Shown: positions 41,937 through 51,643, counted from the first letter of the stretch. The stretch is 64,000 bases of DNA from Paenibacillus sp. HWE-109 (GCF_022163125.1 NZ_CP091881.1:2666001-2730000), one strand, 5' to 3'. Notes: generated by a model from the sequence alone, not told the origin. Numbers and translations are program-made.

Positions 41937-43498
41937 GAGCAAACACGAAGGGGTCCTACCGAATTCTTATAGCGGAAGACGAACCCCTGATCATGAGAAA
42001 TATCGCCGCGAAAATTGAAAATGCCACGGATCAGTTTGAAATTCTGTATGCTGAGAACGGAAAAGAAGCTTTGGATGTGATTGAAGCCTTGCGGCCGCAG
42101 GTGCTTTTTACGGACATTCAAATGCCGCAGATGAACGGAATTGAATTGATTGAGCAAGTTTCCAGCAAATATCCACGCATTCAGATTGTTGTCATCAGCG
42201 GGCATGACGAATTCGATTATGCCCAGCAGGCGCTCCGCTACGGAGCCAGAGACTTCCTGCTTAAGCCGCTTGATGCTGATGATATTAAAAAAACGCTATC
42301 CCGCATATGCGCTCAGCTAGATCAAGAAAAAGCATTTTCCGAAAAGGAACAAGTGCATTCCGCTCTTCAAACAGGAGAGATCCTTCCACAGCATGCAGCT
42401 TTGCAAGGCAGTGTTTTTAAGCTTTTTCTAATTCAAATCGGGCACTTGGCGAATACATCTTATTCGTCTGGACTAGCCGGATTTTTTGATCATTTATGGA
42501 TGAAGGTGAACAGAAGCAAAGCCATTCCAACCTTGCTTGGAGACGCAGAAGACTGGTGGCTGGTGGACCAACTGCCCTTTCACGGCAAGTATCTTGTGAT
42601 CAAAACAGAGGAAGCGGTCATGCAGCAGCCTCTTGTTTGTGCTGATGCTTTGCTGGCAGCAGTTCGCGAGCAAGTAGAGCCTTATCCCGTCACCATCGTT
42701 CATGCAGCGGAGCCTGCAAAACTGGAGAAATTGTGGAGCACCTCACAAGGATTGAGAGTCGCCATGGAAAGAGGGCTCGCTCCCGGTAGGTCGGCTATCT
42801 TCTCGAACACCGGCAAAGTAAGGGATTTACCGTCGGCATGGATCGATCCCAACACCCAGCACAAGCTGGTCTCTTTCATCCAAGGAAATAAAAGAGTGAA
42901 CTTTAACAAGGAGCTGTGCAGCTTATTCGAGCATTGGACCGTGGAGGCTTACCCGCAAAAATGGATCGAGAAAAAATTGCAGCATCTCATTCAAATTGTC
43001 CATCAGCAGGCGATTCATTTCTCTGATGAGGAAATATTCCATCTGGAGTACGATATGCTGAATACCCTCTATACGGCTGCCAATTTCCCGAGCATTTCCG
43101 AGAGAATTCTGACCCTTTTAGAAAACACAGCCTTTCTAAATGAGGAGCATCTTTCGGAAGGTGCTGAGGAGTTGACCCATTCAATCGAGAGCTACTTGAA
43201 GACAAACTTTGCCCATCCGATCACGCTGGAGGATATTGCGGCAAAATTCAATTTCGACTCCTCCTACTTAACGAAAATTTTCAAAAAATACAAGCATATG
43301 ACACCAATTAAATACTTAATCTCGCTGCGTATGGACGAGGCCAAGCGCTTGATACAGCAGCATCCAGAGTTAAGCTTTAAAGAAATTGGGGCGATCGTTG
43401 GTTACCCGGATTCACATTATTTCAGCCGCATCTTCAAGAATATGACTGGACAAAATCTATCGGACTACAGTGAAGGAATGAAGCTGCAAGGTGAATAA
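41933..43498 (+). CDS. YesN-type AraC-family response regulator (locus 2)
   Basis: This 521-residue regulator has a receiver with AEDEP at 14-18 and phospho-acceptor Asp61 in FTDIQMPQMNGIE, a lysine at LLKPLDADD, and a C-terminal AraC domain (HPITLEDIAAKFNFDSSYLTKIFKKY, then SFKEIGAIVGYPDSHYFSRIFKNMTGQ). It likely activates the downstream transporter operon, whose promoter has a -10 element but no clear -35, as expected for an activator-dependent promoter. Confidence 0.94.
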   Translation: MRANTKGSYRILIAEDEPLIMRNIAAKIENATDQFEILYAENGKEALDVIEALRPQVLFTDIQMPQMNGIELIEQVSSKYPRIQIVVISGHDEFDYAQQALRYGARDFLLKPLDADDIKKTLSRICAQLDQEKAFSEKEQVHSALQTGEILPQHAALQGSVFKLFLIQIGHLANTSYSSGLAGFFDHLWMKVNRSKAIPTLLGDAEDWWLVDQLPFHGKYLVIKTEEAVMQQPLVCADALLAAVREQVEPYPVTIVHAAEPAKLEKLWSTSQGLRVAMERGLAPGRSAIFSNTGKVRDLPSAWIDPNTQHKLVSFIQGNKRVNFNKELCSLFEHWTVEAYPQKWIEKKLQHLIQIVHQQAIHFSDEEIFHLEYDMLNTLYTAANFPSISERILTLLENTAFLNEEHLSEGAEELTHSIESYLKTNFAHPITLEDIAAKFNFDSSYLTKIFKKYKHMTPIKYLISLRMDEAKRLIQQHPELSFKEIGAIVGYPDSHYFSRIFKNMTGQNLSDYSEGMKLQGE

Positions 43499-43551
43499 TA
43501 AGGTGAAAAAAGTCCATCGCAACTAGCGCGTTTTGTGCATCGAAGATAAAA

Positions 43552-43568
43552 TGAAAACGCTTTATAAT
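43552..43568 (+). promoter_or_regulatory. Catabolite-responsive (CcpA) site over the -10 of the locus 2 transporter operon
   Basis: TGAAAACGCTTTAT (43552-43565) is a close match to the Gram-positive cre consensus. It overlaps the TATAAT at 43563-43568, which lies 50 bp before the start codon. Binding by CcpA would block the promoter when glucose is available. Confidence 0.68.
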
Positions 43569-43617
43569 TCAGAGGCAGACGAGAAATAGTCTGAAAAAAG
43601 CTTAGGGGGAATGAACA

Positions 43618-44964
43618 TTGAAAAAATCTCTTCTAGTGATGCTTACCTGTATATCGACATTTTCACTTGTGATCTCAGGCTGCGGCAGTAGTTCCAAAGA
43701 TCCGGCAAGCTCAGTGAAACCAGCAGAAAGTACAGCCGCAACGCAAGCACCAACAGCAAAGCCGGAGGCAGCCAAAAAGGATGTAACGATTACAGTTGGT
43801 GCTTCTCAAAACTGGATTAAAGACATTGACCGTAAGCTTGCTGATCAATTCACACAAAAAACAGGCATAAAAATTGATTTTCAGGTGAATCCGGATGATC
43901 AGTATATCAATATTCTCAAAACCAAGATTGCGACAAAAGAAGCGCCGGACATCCTCTATATGGCGAGCGGCATCGGAATTGACAGCTTTCAGCCGGAAAA
44001 GAATTTTATGGACTTATCGAACGAGCCTTGGGCAGCCAATTATACAGACTGGGCCAAAGCGGGAGCAAGCATTGGCGGCAAGATCTACGGATTCAACACA
44101 TGGTCTGTTGATGGTTGGGGCTTGCTTTACAATACGGATATTTTTGCCAAGTACAACTTGCAACCGCCAAAAACGTATGCAGAGTTTACGCAAATTTGCG
44201 ATACGCTTCTAAAGAATGGCATCACACCGATTTTCGAAAATGCCAAAGATGAATGGCATCTGCCAATCTGGCTGCAGGAATTGGCTGGAGCTGCGGTCAA
44301 AGAAGATCCGGGATTCATCGATAAATTGAATAACAATACAGGGAAATTTGCCGACAGCAAAGTGTTGGCAACCGGTCTGGGTCAATACAATGAGATGAAC
44401 AAAAAGGGGTACTTCGGCAAAGACGCTTTATCGAACGAATGGACCAAAGGCTATGAAGCTATGGGGTCTGGAAAATACGCGATGAATCTCGTCTATACGA
44501 CCTATCAACAGGAAGTATTGGCGAAGTTCCCGAACTCGGGGGCGGATAAATGGAAGATGTTCCCGGTTCCAATGGGGGACAATACAACATTCGGCCATTC
44601 TGCCGGAGGGATTATCCGTGTTGTGAATAAAGAAACGAAAAACATCGATTCGATTCGTCAATATTTCGCTTTTCTATCCAGTCAGGACAATTTAAAAGCA
44701 TACTATACGGAGCGCAAAGATTTAGGCCCGATTTCTTTTAAAGGAATAGAAGTTGCACCTGCAACGCAAGCTCTGCAAAGCGTACAATCCATTGCCAGCT
44801 CCCAGCTTATTGATTTAAACGACTCCGTCAAATTCTACGGGGATTCGGGGGCAATCATCGCCAAGGCGATGCAAGACATGTTGTTTGGCAAATTAACACC
44901 GTTAGATGTCTTGAAAAAATTGGACGACAACAGAGAAAAATCTTTCAAAGCAACTGCCAAATAA
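43618..44964 (+). CDS. Carbohydrate-binding lipoprotein of an ABC importer (CUT1)
   Basis: This 448-residue extracellular solute-binding protein has a signal peptide ending in the lipobox VISGC (Cys22), a Ser/Ala/Pro-rich tether, and then the family-1 binding fold: VTITVGASQNWIKDIDRKLADQF, KIATKEAPDILYMASGIGID and the late YFAFLSSQDNLKAYY. The start is TTG 43618 with AGGGGGA seven bases upstream. The ligand is probably an oligosaccharide released by the GH95-like enzyme at 48642 or another polymer. It is followed by a hairpin that probably favours its own expression. Confidence 0.92.
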   Translation: MKKSLLVMLTCISTFSLVISGCGSSSKDPASSVKPAESTAATQAPTAKPEAAKKDVTITVGASQNWIKDIDRKLADQFTQKTGIKIDFQVNPDDQYINILKTKIATKEAPDILYMASGIGIDSFQPEKNFMDLSNEPWAANYTDWAKAGASIGGKIYGFNTWSVDGWGLLYNTDIFAKYNLQPPKTYAEFTQICDTLLKNGITPIFENAKDEWHLPIWLQELAGAAVKEDPGFIDKLNNNTGKFADSKVLATGLGQYNEMNKKGYFGKDALSNEWTKGYEAMGSGKYAMNLVYTTYQQEVLAKFPNSGADKWKMFPVPMGDNTTFGHSAGGIIRVVNKETKNIDSIRQYFAFLSSQDNLKAYYTERKDLGPISFKGIEVAPATQALQSVQSIASSQLIDLNDSVKFYGDSGAIIAKAMQDMLFGKLTPLDVLKKLDDNREKSFKATAK

Positions 44965-44987
44965 TTGGATGGACATCAAAGCGGGTT

Positions 44988-45028
44988 CGCCGGTGAGCAA
45001 AAAAAGCATATTCCAGCGTTCACCGGCG
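44988..45028 (+). terminator. Intercistronic hairpin after the binding-protein gene
   Basis: CGCCGGTGA (44988-44996) and TCACCGGCG (45020-45028) form a perfect 9-bp stem with an A-rich loop and no good U-tract. It more likely stabilises the upstream mRNA or causes partial termination than full termination. Confidence 0.6.
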
Positions 45029-45081
45029 CCGCTTGTCCTTCTGACTTTACTGACATATGGCTAAGAGGAAGCAGGGGCGAT

Positions 45082-45960
45082 ATGAATACTAAGAAGATTT
45101 ACCCATTATATTTTCTAATATTACCGGTAGGCATTTATACACTTCTGTACTTTACCCCAAGTTTATTCAGCTTTTACTACGCTCTGACCGACTGGAATAC
45201 GTATAACGAAAACATGCGCTTTATTGGGCTGGATAATTTCAGGGATATGTTGAAAGATCGCGCGCTTTATTGGGAATATATTTCACATACTTTTGAATTT
45301 GCATTGTCGACTACACTGTTGAAAAATTTGCTGGGCTTATCTTTAGCTTTGCTGTTGAACGAAGGACTCCGCACGAAAAATGTGCTCCGATCGATCTTTT
45401 ATTTGCCCGTCACGATCTCTCCTCTGATAATCGGGTTGATTTTTTCCTCGGTATTCGATCCGAGCCATGGCTTAATCAACAATTTCCTAGGCTATATCGG
45501 ACTGGAGAGTTGGAAGCATGCTTGGCTGGTAGATGTAAAATTCGCCATGCTTTCCGTTGTTTCGGTAGAAACATGGAAGTTTATCGGCTTTAATATGATT
45601 ATTTATTTGGCCGGCTTGCAAACCATCTCGCGTTCTTATTACGAGGCGGCTTCCATAGACGGTTCAAGCAAATGGCAGCAGCTCATTCATATTACACTGC
45701 CCCTTATCATGCCTGCGATTACGATTAATCTGATTTTGAATCTCATCAACGGTTTTAAGGTATTTGATCTCATCTTTGTCCTTACCAAAGGTGGTCCCGG
45801 CAATACGACGGAGGTTCTGAACACCGCTGTTTTCAGAGAGTTTTCTTCTGGGCGTTACGGCTCAGCGACAGCCATTGGTATTATCCTGTTTTTAATGACT
45901 ACCTTGATTGCGCTCTCTACGCTAAGCCTGCTGTCCAGGCGGTCGGAGGTTAGCGAATGA
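45082..45960 (+). CDS. Carbohydrate ABC transporter permease, MalF-like
   Basis: This 292-residue permease has six membrane segments, opening with YPLYFLILPVGIYTLLYFTPSLFSFYYALTDWN. The EAA loop YYEAASIDGSSKWQQLIHITLPLIMP lies at about residue 190, followed by LTKGGPGNTTEVL. I start it at ATG 45082 after GCAGGGG. The upstream extension to 44965 reads through the hairpin and is not membrane-like. No ATPase gene is present in the operon. Confidence 0.92.
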   Translation: MNTKKIYPLYFLILPVGIYTLLYFTPSLFSFYYALTDWNTYNENMRFIGLDNFRDMLKDRALYWEYISHTFEFALSTTLLKNLLGLSLALLLNEGLRTKNVLRSIFYLPVTISPLIIGLIFSSVFDPSHGLINNFLGYIGLESWKHAWLVDVKFAMLSVVSVETWKFIGFNMIIYLAGLQTISRSYYEAASIDGSSKWQQLIHITLPLIMPAITINLILNLINGFKVFDLIFVLTKGGPGNTTEVLNTAVFREFSSGRYGSATAIGIILFLMTTLIALSTLSLLSRRSEVSE

Positions 45961-46760
45961 AAATAGTCAAGGAAATTTCGGTATGGTTGCTCACGTTAGT
46001 CATATTAATTCCTTTATTTTTGGTCGTTATTAATTCAGTGAAAACATCGGCAGAAGCGGATTCAATGAATCTCAGCTTTCCTAAACACATTCAATTTAAT
46101 AATTACGCGACAGTTATAAAAGAAGGGAAAATGATCCGCGCTTTTAAAAATAGTATGATCATTACCGTCGGTTCGGTACTGCTTACGAATATCGCGTCCG
46201 CCATGGGGGCTTTTGTTCTGTCCAGAAGAAGAACAAAGCTTAATAAAATGCTGTATTACTATTTTATCGTCGGCTTGATCGCACCTGTCAATATGATACC
46301 TACGATTAAGATTATGCAATCCTTGCATATCATGAATACGTTTCAAGGAATCATTTTACTTTATTCGGCATTGATGATGCCCTTTACCGTCTTTCTCTAT
46401 TACGGATTCATTCATTCCGTCCCACGAGAAATGGACGAATCGGCGGTGATTGATGGTAGCAACGCGTGGCAGCTTTTTTTTCGGATTCAATATCCGCTGC
46501 TTATGCCGGTGACGATTACTTCGCTGCTGATTAATTTCATGAATGCTTGGAATGACTTTATTCTGCCCCTATATGTATTTAACAAATCGACGAATAACCC
46601 GATGACACTGGCCGTTTATAACTTTTATGGCACCTATATATCCAGCTGGAATCTAGTATGCGCGGCAATCGTGCTGACCACGCTGCCGATTGTCATCGTG
46701 TATTTATTTGGGCAACGTTATATTGTGTCAGGTATGCTTTCAGGTGCGGTGAAAGGTTGA
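45957..46760 (+). CDS. Carbohydrate ABC transporter permease, MalG-like
   Basis: This second channel subunit has 267 residues and overlaps the previous gene by four bases. The EAA loop is EMDESAVIDGSNAWQLFFRIQYPLLMP near residue 160, and it ends RYIVSGMLSGAVKG, diagnostic for MalG-type permeases of CUT1 importers. Confidence 0.93.
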   Translation: MKIVKEISVWLLTLVILIPLFLVVINSVKTSAEADSMNLSFPKHIQFNNYATVIKEGKMIRAFKNSMIITVGSVLLTNIASAMGAFVLSRRRTKLNKMLYYYFIVGLIAPVNMIPTIKIMQSLHIMNTFQGIILLYSALMMPFTVFLYYGFIHSVPREMDESAVIDGSNAWQLFFRIQYPLLMPVTITSLLINFMNAWNDFILPLYVFNKSTNNPMTLAVYNFYGTYISSWNLVCAAIVLTTLPIVIVYLFGQRYIVSGMLSGAVKG

Positions 46761-46788
46761 CTTAAACTGTCCTCAGGAGGAGAAATCA

Positions 46789-47610
46789 ATGGAAGCATTC
46801 GATTCAAAAGAACGCCTCAGTTTAAATCAAATCACAACGGAGCGCTGGAGCTTGAAGGAAGCGGTTGAGGGAAGCGCCCGAGCGGGAATCCCTTGGATCG
46901 GCTTATGGCGGCACAAAGTAACCGAAACAGGCCTTGCTGAAAGCAAGCGGTTAGTACGTGACGCTGGATTAAGCGTATCCAGCCTGTGCCGAGGGGGAAT
47001 GTTTCCGGCGGCGAGCGCGGATGAGCGCCGGGCCAAGCTAGACGATAATCGCCGTGCTATCGAAGAGGCTGCCGAGCTGGGTGCTGAGGTGTTGGTGCTG
47101 GTTTGCGGGGCTGCTCCTGACCGAGATATAGACAGCGCACGGCAATGGGTGGAGGAAGGTATTGCTGAGCTTGTCCCTTTTGCTCAGTCTTATGGAATTA
47201 GATTGGGGATCGAGCCGCTGCATCCGATGTTTGCCGCAGAACGATCGGTGGTCGTTACTTTAGCCCAAGCAAATGCTATGGCCGAGAAATTTACGCCGCA
47301 GCAGGTTGGCGTTATTATCGATGTGTTCCATGTATGGTGGGACCCCGACTTGTATCCTCAAATTCAAAGGGCAAGCGGACGTATATTAGGTTTTCACGTT
47401 TCCGATTGGATCGTGCCTACGCCGGATATGTTAATGGGACGGGGGATGATGGGGGATGGCGTGATTGAGCTGAGACGAATACGCAAGGCGGTGGAAGCGG
47501 CAGGGTATCATGGACCGATTGAGGTTGAAATATTCAATCAGACCATTTGGGATCAACCGGGAGACGAGGTTCTGGCTTTGCTGAAAATGCGTTATGCAAG
47601 ACATGTCTGA
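46789..47610 (+). CDS. Sugar phosphate isomerase/epimerase family protein (TIM barrel)
   Basis: This 273-residue AP-endonuclease-2-type barrel shows metal-ligand positions of the family: IEPLHPMFAAER (Glu near 145), IIDVFHVWWDPD (Asp and His near 183), GFHVSDW (His near 204) and PIEVEIFNQ (Glu near 246). It likely isomerises or epimerises a ketose or an inositol-type intermediate derived from the imported sugar. AGGAGG precedes the ATG. It lies 28 bp after the permease gene, within the operon. Confidence 0.88.
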   Translation: MEAFDSKERLSLNQITTERWSLKEAVEGSARAGIPWIGLWRHKVTETGLAESKRLVRDAGLSVSSLCRGGMFPAASADERRAKLDDNRRAIEEAAELGAEVLVLVCGAAPDRDIDSARQWVEEGIAELVPFAQSYGIRLGIEPLHPMFAAERSVVVTLAQANAMAEKFTPQQVGVIIDVFHVWWDPDLYPQIQRASGRILGFHVSDWIVPTPDMLMGRGMMGDGVIELRRIRKAVEAAGYHGPIEVEIFNQTIWDQPGDEVLALLKMRYARHV

Positions 47611-47631
47611 TGATTCGGGAGGAACGCCGCA

Positions 47632-48474
47632 ATGAGCAATCGTAGAGTGATCGATCTCTCCATCCAAGGAATTCATTTGTATGAGGTCAAACATGAAGAA
47701 GGGGATGTGATTATGGAGCATGACCATCCTTTCCATGAAATTCTATATGCGTTGGATGGGGAGGGTCAAATTATACTTGACGGAAAGCAGTTGGATTTCA
47801 ACAAGGACCATGGCGTTGTGATCGTCCCGTTCTCGCCGCATGCGGTAGTATCCGATTCCAATCTGACGATTCTCGTGCTCGCCTTTGATGCACAACTGCT
47901 GGACATCTCTGTACAAAAAGAGCTGCTTGCCGTCTTTTTCAACGTTTCCAGCTTGATCCGCTTGAATCCATTTCTCGGCAGCGAGCTTCGGCAGTTGCTG
48001 CGGAAAATGCTGTTCGAGCTGTCTCGCGGAAATCCGTTGAATTTTCTCGCCATGAAGCTCAAATTGTCTGAGCTGCTGCTTGTGCTTGCAAGGGCGCAGC
48101 AGCCTTCGCACGTTATTGATGCGGACAGCTTGCGTGCGGAGAAGCTGCGTCTTTATATTGATACGCATTACTTTGAAATTCTGCATTCGAACGATATTTC
48201 CATCAAATTGGGCATGAGTACCAGGCATGTTAACAATATTTTTAAAAAGCAGTATTCGATTACGCCGATTCAATATTTGACGGAGGTCCGAATCGAAATG
48301 GCCAAAAAAATGCTTGTTGAAACAGACAAGGAAATTGTCAGCATTTGCTTTGAAGTGGGTTTTGAGACTTTATCCAGCTTCTACAGAATGTTCAAAAATT
48401 ATATCCAGATGTCGCCAAACCAATATCGGGTTGTTCACCGGGTACGGTCCAGAAATGAACAGGTTTTAGTATGA
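47632..48474 (+). CDS. AraC family regulator with N-terminal cupin
   Basis: This 280-residue regulator has an N-terminal cupin (HDHPFHEILYALDGEGQIILDG near residue 25) for a small sugar ligand, and a C-terminal AraC domain (ISIKLGMSTRHVNNIFKKQY, EIVSICFEVGFETLSSFYRMFKNY) ending PNQYR. GGGAGG precedes the ATG, 21 bp after the isomerase gene, so it is the last gene of the transport operon. It probably controls the GH95-like gene just downstream and/or its own operon. Confidence 0.92.
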   Translation: MSNRRVIDLSIQGIHLYEVKHEEGDVIMEHDHPFHEILYALDGEGQIILDGKQLDFNKDHGVVIVPFSPHAVVSDSNLTILVLAFDAQLLDISVQKELLAVFFNVSSLIRLNPFLGSELRQLLRKMLFELSRGNPLNFLAMKLKLSELLLVLARAQQPSHVIDADSLRAEKLRLYIDTHYFEILHSNDISIKLGMSTRHVNNIFKKQYSITPIQYLTEVRIEMAKKMLVETDKEIVSICFEVGFETLSSFYRMFKNYIQMSPNQYRVVHRVRSRNEQVLV

Positions 48475-48540
48475 AAGGTGATCGACAAAACGTGCGCTAT
48501 TTTTAATAACAAATTTCTGATTTTCGGAAGCTTAAATTTG

Positions 48541-48563
48541 TTATTTAACCTATTGTTAAATAA
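48541..48563. promoter_or_regulatory. Inverted repeat between the AraC gene and the GH95-like gene
   Basis: TTATTTAAC (48541-48549) and GTTAAATAA (48555-48563) are perfect 9-bp arms with a 5-base spacer. It may be an operator of the neighbouring AraC protein or a weak terminator for it. A U-tract is lacking. Confidence 0.5.
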
Positions 48564-48586
48564 GGGAGTTCTTATCCCGTCCCATT

Positions 48587-48600
48587 TGCAAACGCTACCT
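48587..48600 (+). promoter_or_regulatory. cre-like site upstream of the GH95-like gene
   Basis: TGCAAACGCTACCT resembles the catabolite-responsive element with central CG, 42 bp before the start codon. The match is weaker than at 43552. Confidence 0.45.
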
Positions 48601-48641
48601 TAGAAGAACTTCCCAAAAATTAATTAGGAGGTGCTTTAAGT

Positions 48642-51599
48642 ATGTCAACGTTCAAATCAAGTCAAAAAGGCTATGTCTGGGGGTTATTGTTAGTGTTGGT
48701 GTTGTCGGTTGCTCTACCGACAGGATTAAGTGGTCCGACTACAGCATTTGCTTCCGAGCAAGCCGATGACTGGGCGGCGATTCAGAGCCTGCTCTCTGGC
48801 ATTTCACCAACCGTTACTACACCGATTAGCGGCGTGCAAACGAAAAATTACTCGCCGGGTCAGCTTCTAGGCAACGGCAATATCGGTGTAGTGGCTGGAG
48901 ATACCGTCAGCAGCCAGAAATTTTATTTTGGCAAGAACGATTTCTGGGGGAATGCGATTAAGAATCCGACGGATACGGCCAATTCTCCATCATGGCAGCC
49001 GTCTATCTTGTCCGCCGGCGGATTAACGATCAATTCTCCAACTGCAGGCACGAATCCAGCTTCGGTCTACAGCATGAAACAGGATATTCAAAACGCGCAA
49101 GTCATCACGAACATGCAGTTCGGCAGTACGACCGTAACGATGACCTCCTGGACGGCGGATTCGGACGACGTGTTCGTTACCGAGTTATCAAGTCCAGCTG
49201 GGAGCAGCGCTGTTACGATAAACGCGGATTTATGGGTGCCGGATAAAATTACGATATCCAACGTCTCACAGGACAATAACAGCACGTATCCCTATTCAAG
49301 CGGGATTACGAGCGGAGTACTTTGGGTCTCGCGCGAGAACAATTTGAATGGCGCCTCCGACTATAAGTCGCGAATTGCCGTAGCGACTAAGCTGTTAGGG
49401 GGCTCCTTCAGCGGTACGACGGACGGCACAGCGGATGCCAAAGGAACGTTTACTTTGAGTCCGGGGACAACCGTGCAGCTTATTACGACTATCAAAAGCG
49501 GCATCGGTATCGGCGGTGCAGCCCCATCTTTAACTACCGTGAAGAATAATGCGATCAATGGCGTGAATGCCTTAACCGCAGCGAATATCACAACGCTGAA
49601 AGCCGAACACCAAACCTGGTGGAAGGACTTCTGGATGAAATCCTATGTGAATCTGAATGACAGCGTCATGAATAAATTTTATTTTGGCGCACTTTATGTA
49701 TTGGGGGCTTCCAGCAGAGCGAACAGCGTAACGCCGCCGTCGATTTGGGGCAACTGGATAACCAACGATATACCTAATTGGGGCGGTAGATATTTCTTGA
49801 ATTACAATGCGGAGGCGCTGTATTATGGAGCTTTTTCCAGCAATCGCTCCGATTCGGTATTGCCTTATAGCAACGTGATTGTGAAAGAATCGCCATTTCA
49901 GCAAAATAAAACGGCTTCGGCGGGTTATAAAGGTATTTTGTATCAAAGGAGCCTTGCGCCTTACAATTTAATTACAACAGCGCCTTCTATTAATGCACCT
50001 GCTTCAACCAAAGATTGGACGAAGCTTCAAGACCAGAAGTCCGATGGCAGTTTCGCGGTGATGCCGCTAATCTGGTATTACGAGTACACCGGGGATAAAA
50101 CCTATTTGCAAAATACGTTATATCCGCTTGCCAAAAATATTGAAGCGTTTTTTCTCGATTATGTAACGAAAGTGGATCTTGGCGGCGGGAATTATAAATA
50201 TGATATCCAGCACAGCTCGGCACATGAAGGCGGAGACGATTTGAATCCTGCCATCGACATTGGTTTTATCAAAAGATATTCCCAATTCCTGATTGATGCG
50301 AGTCAAACGTTGGGTGTGGACGCGAACCTAGTAGCTAAATGGCAGGACTTGCGCGATCATATCGCTGCTTACCCTACCCAGAATTTCACGGTGAACGGGG
50401 TGGCGAATACTCCAGTTTATGTATTAATGGAGGTTATGGGACCTAACGATGCTGCTCCCGCATACATCTATGTTGATGGACAGCCGGTTCAATTGGAAGG
50501 CTCTGTTTTTCCAGGAGAATCTTATGTCAGCACCGACACGGCTTACAAACAAACCGCTACAAATACGCTAAGCTATATGCATCCTTGGACTTTAACGGGA
50601 TACAGCAACCATAACGGCTTCCCGAAAGTTTGGCCGATTGCGGCAAGGTTAGGCTGGCCTGCGGCGGATCTGTTGAGTAAGTTCAAGGCATCTCTAACGA
50701 ATACGACATCAACCAAGCTGTGGAGAGCAAGCAATGTTACAGCTTTTGAAGGCGGAGGCGGTATCGAGACATCTGGAGCCATTGAGGGTGTGAATTCGAT
50801 GCTGATGCAAACGGAGAACGGCGTGATCAAGTTATTTCCCGACTGGCCGACGAGCAATGACGCTTCCTTTAAGCGGCTACTAGCCAAAGGCGGCTTCGAA
50901 GTATCGAGCGCTTTATCAAGCGGAGCTGTAAACAGTATTCAAATTAATAATGTGAATAAGCAGCAAATCAGTTTGCCTGTCACGATTAAAAATCCGTGGA
51001 GCAGCGGTACACCAAGTGTACAACCGCTTGACTCTAGTGGTAATCCCAGCGGAAGCGCATTTACGCCGACAGTAAGTGGAGGCAATATTACATTCAGCGC
51101 GGATTACAATCAAAAATACCAGATTACGATTGGCACATCTACACCGACACCGACGCCAACAGCAACTCCTACTCCTACGGCAACACCGACTCCTACTGCG
51201 ACACCAACGCCGACTCCTACCCCAACAGCAACTAATTATGAGGCGGAAGCGGCAACCTTGAGCGGAACGGTAGGGATTGCCAGTTGTTCTTATTGCTCAG
51301 CAGGCAATGCGGTCAATAATATTGGGAACGGCACGACAAATTATGTGACCTTTGCTAATGTTAATGTCGCAGCGGCAGGGACTTACACGATGAAAATTAA
51401 TTATTTAACCAACAACACCAAGACCTATTATATAAGCATTAACGGCGGTACTGGAACAGCTCATCCATTAACGGGCACCTCTTGGAGCACGACTTACAAT
51501 ACGTCGATCTCCATCCAGCTTAATGCAGGGAATAATACAATTAAATTTTATAATAATACTGGCAGCGCACCAAATCTGGATAGTATCGTCATTCAGTAG
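48642..51599 (+). CDS. Secreted GH95-like glycoside hydrolase with C-terminal carbohydrate-binding module
   Basis: This 985-residue exported enzyme has a signal peptide of about 38 residues (ending TTAFA). The N-terminal sandwich has QLLGNGNIGVVAGD. The (alpha/alpha) barrel shows FYFGALYVLGASSRA, PPSIWGNW and WGGRYFLNYNAEALYY. The Asn-x-Asn matches the catalytic asparagines of GH95 alpha-fucosidases, and HSSAHEGGDDLNPAID holds a candidate acid. A Thr-Pro linker (residues about 832-864) leads to a CBM6/35-like module (YEAEAATLSG, ending NLDSIVIQ). GH95 enzymes include fucosidases and galactosidases, so specificity is open. It follows the transporter operon and likely feeds it. Confidence 0.8.
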   Translation: MSTFKSSQKGYVWGLLLVLVLSVALPTGLSGPTTAFASEQADDWAAIQSLLSGISPTVTTPISGVQTKNYSPGQLLGNGNIGVVAGDTVSSQKFYFGKNDFWGNAIKNPTDTANSPSWQPSILSAGGLTINSPTAGTNPASVYSMKQDIQNAQVITNMQFGSTTVTMTSWTADSDDVFVTELSSPAGSSAVTINADLWVPDKITISNVSQDNNSTYPYSSGITSGVLWVSRENNLNGASDYKSRIAVATKLLGGSFSGTTDGTADAKGTFTLSPGTTVQLITTIKSGIGIGGAAPSLTTVKNNAINGVNALTAANITTLKAEHQTWWKDFWMKSYVNLNDSVMNKFYFGALYVLGASSRANSVTPPSIWGNWITNDIPNWGGRYFLNYNAEALYYGAFSSNRSDSVLPYSNVIVKESPFQQNKTASAGYKGILYQRSLAPYNLITTAPSINAPASTKDWTKLQDQKSDGSFAVMPLIWYYEYTGDKTYLQNTLYPLAKNIEAFFLDYVTKVDLGGGNYKYDIQHSSAHEGGDDLNPAIDIGFIKRYSQFLIDASQTLGVDANLVAKWQDLRDHIAAYPTQNFTVNGVANTPVYVLMEVMGPNDAAPAYIYVDGQPVQLEGSVFPGESYVSTDTAYKQTATNTLSYMHPWTLTGYSNHNGFPKVWPIAARLGWPAADLLSKFKASLTNTTSTKLWRASNVTAFEGGGGIETSGAIEGVNSMLMQTENGVIKLFPDWPTSNDASFKRLLAKGGFEVSSALSSGAVNSIQINNVNKQQISLPVTIKNPWSSGTPSVQPLDSSGNPSGSAFTPTVSGGNITFSADYNQKYQITIGTSTPTPTPTATPTPTATPTPTATPTPTPTPTATNYEAEAATLSGTVGIASCSYCSAGNAVNNIGNGTTNYVTFANVNVAAAGTYTMKINYLTNNTKTYYISINGGTGTAHPLTGTSWSTTYNTSISIQLNAGNNTIKFYNNTGSAPNLDSIVIQ

Positions 51600-51643
51600 G
51601 TATTGCCAGGAACAGAACCCAATTCAGTCATTAAGATCGCTTG

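Noticed and set aside
44965..45081. 39-residue N-terminal extension of the MalF-like permease
   Set aside because: It reads through the intercistronic hairpin, is not membrane-like, and a better start with a ribosome binding site is at 45082.
51139..51234. Short tandem DNA repeat (ACACCGACT-like) as a microsatellite
   Set aside because: It encodes the threonine-proline linker of the GH95-like protein in frame, so it is explained by the protein.
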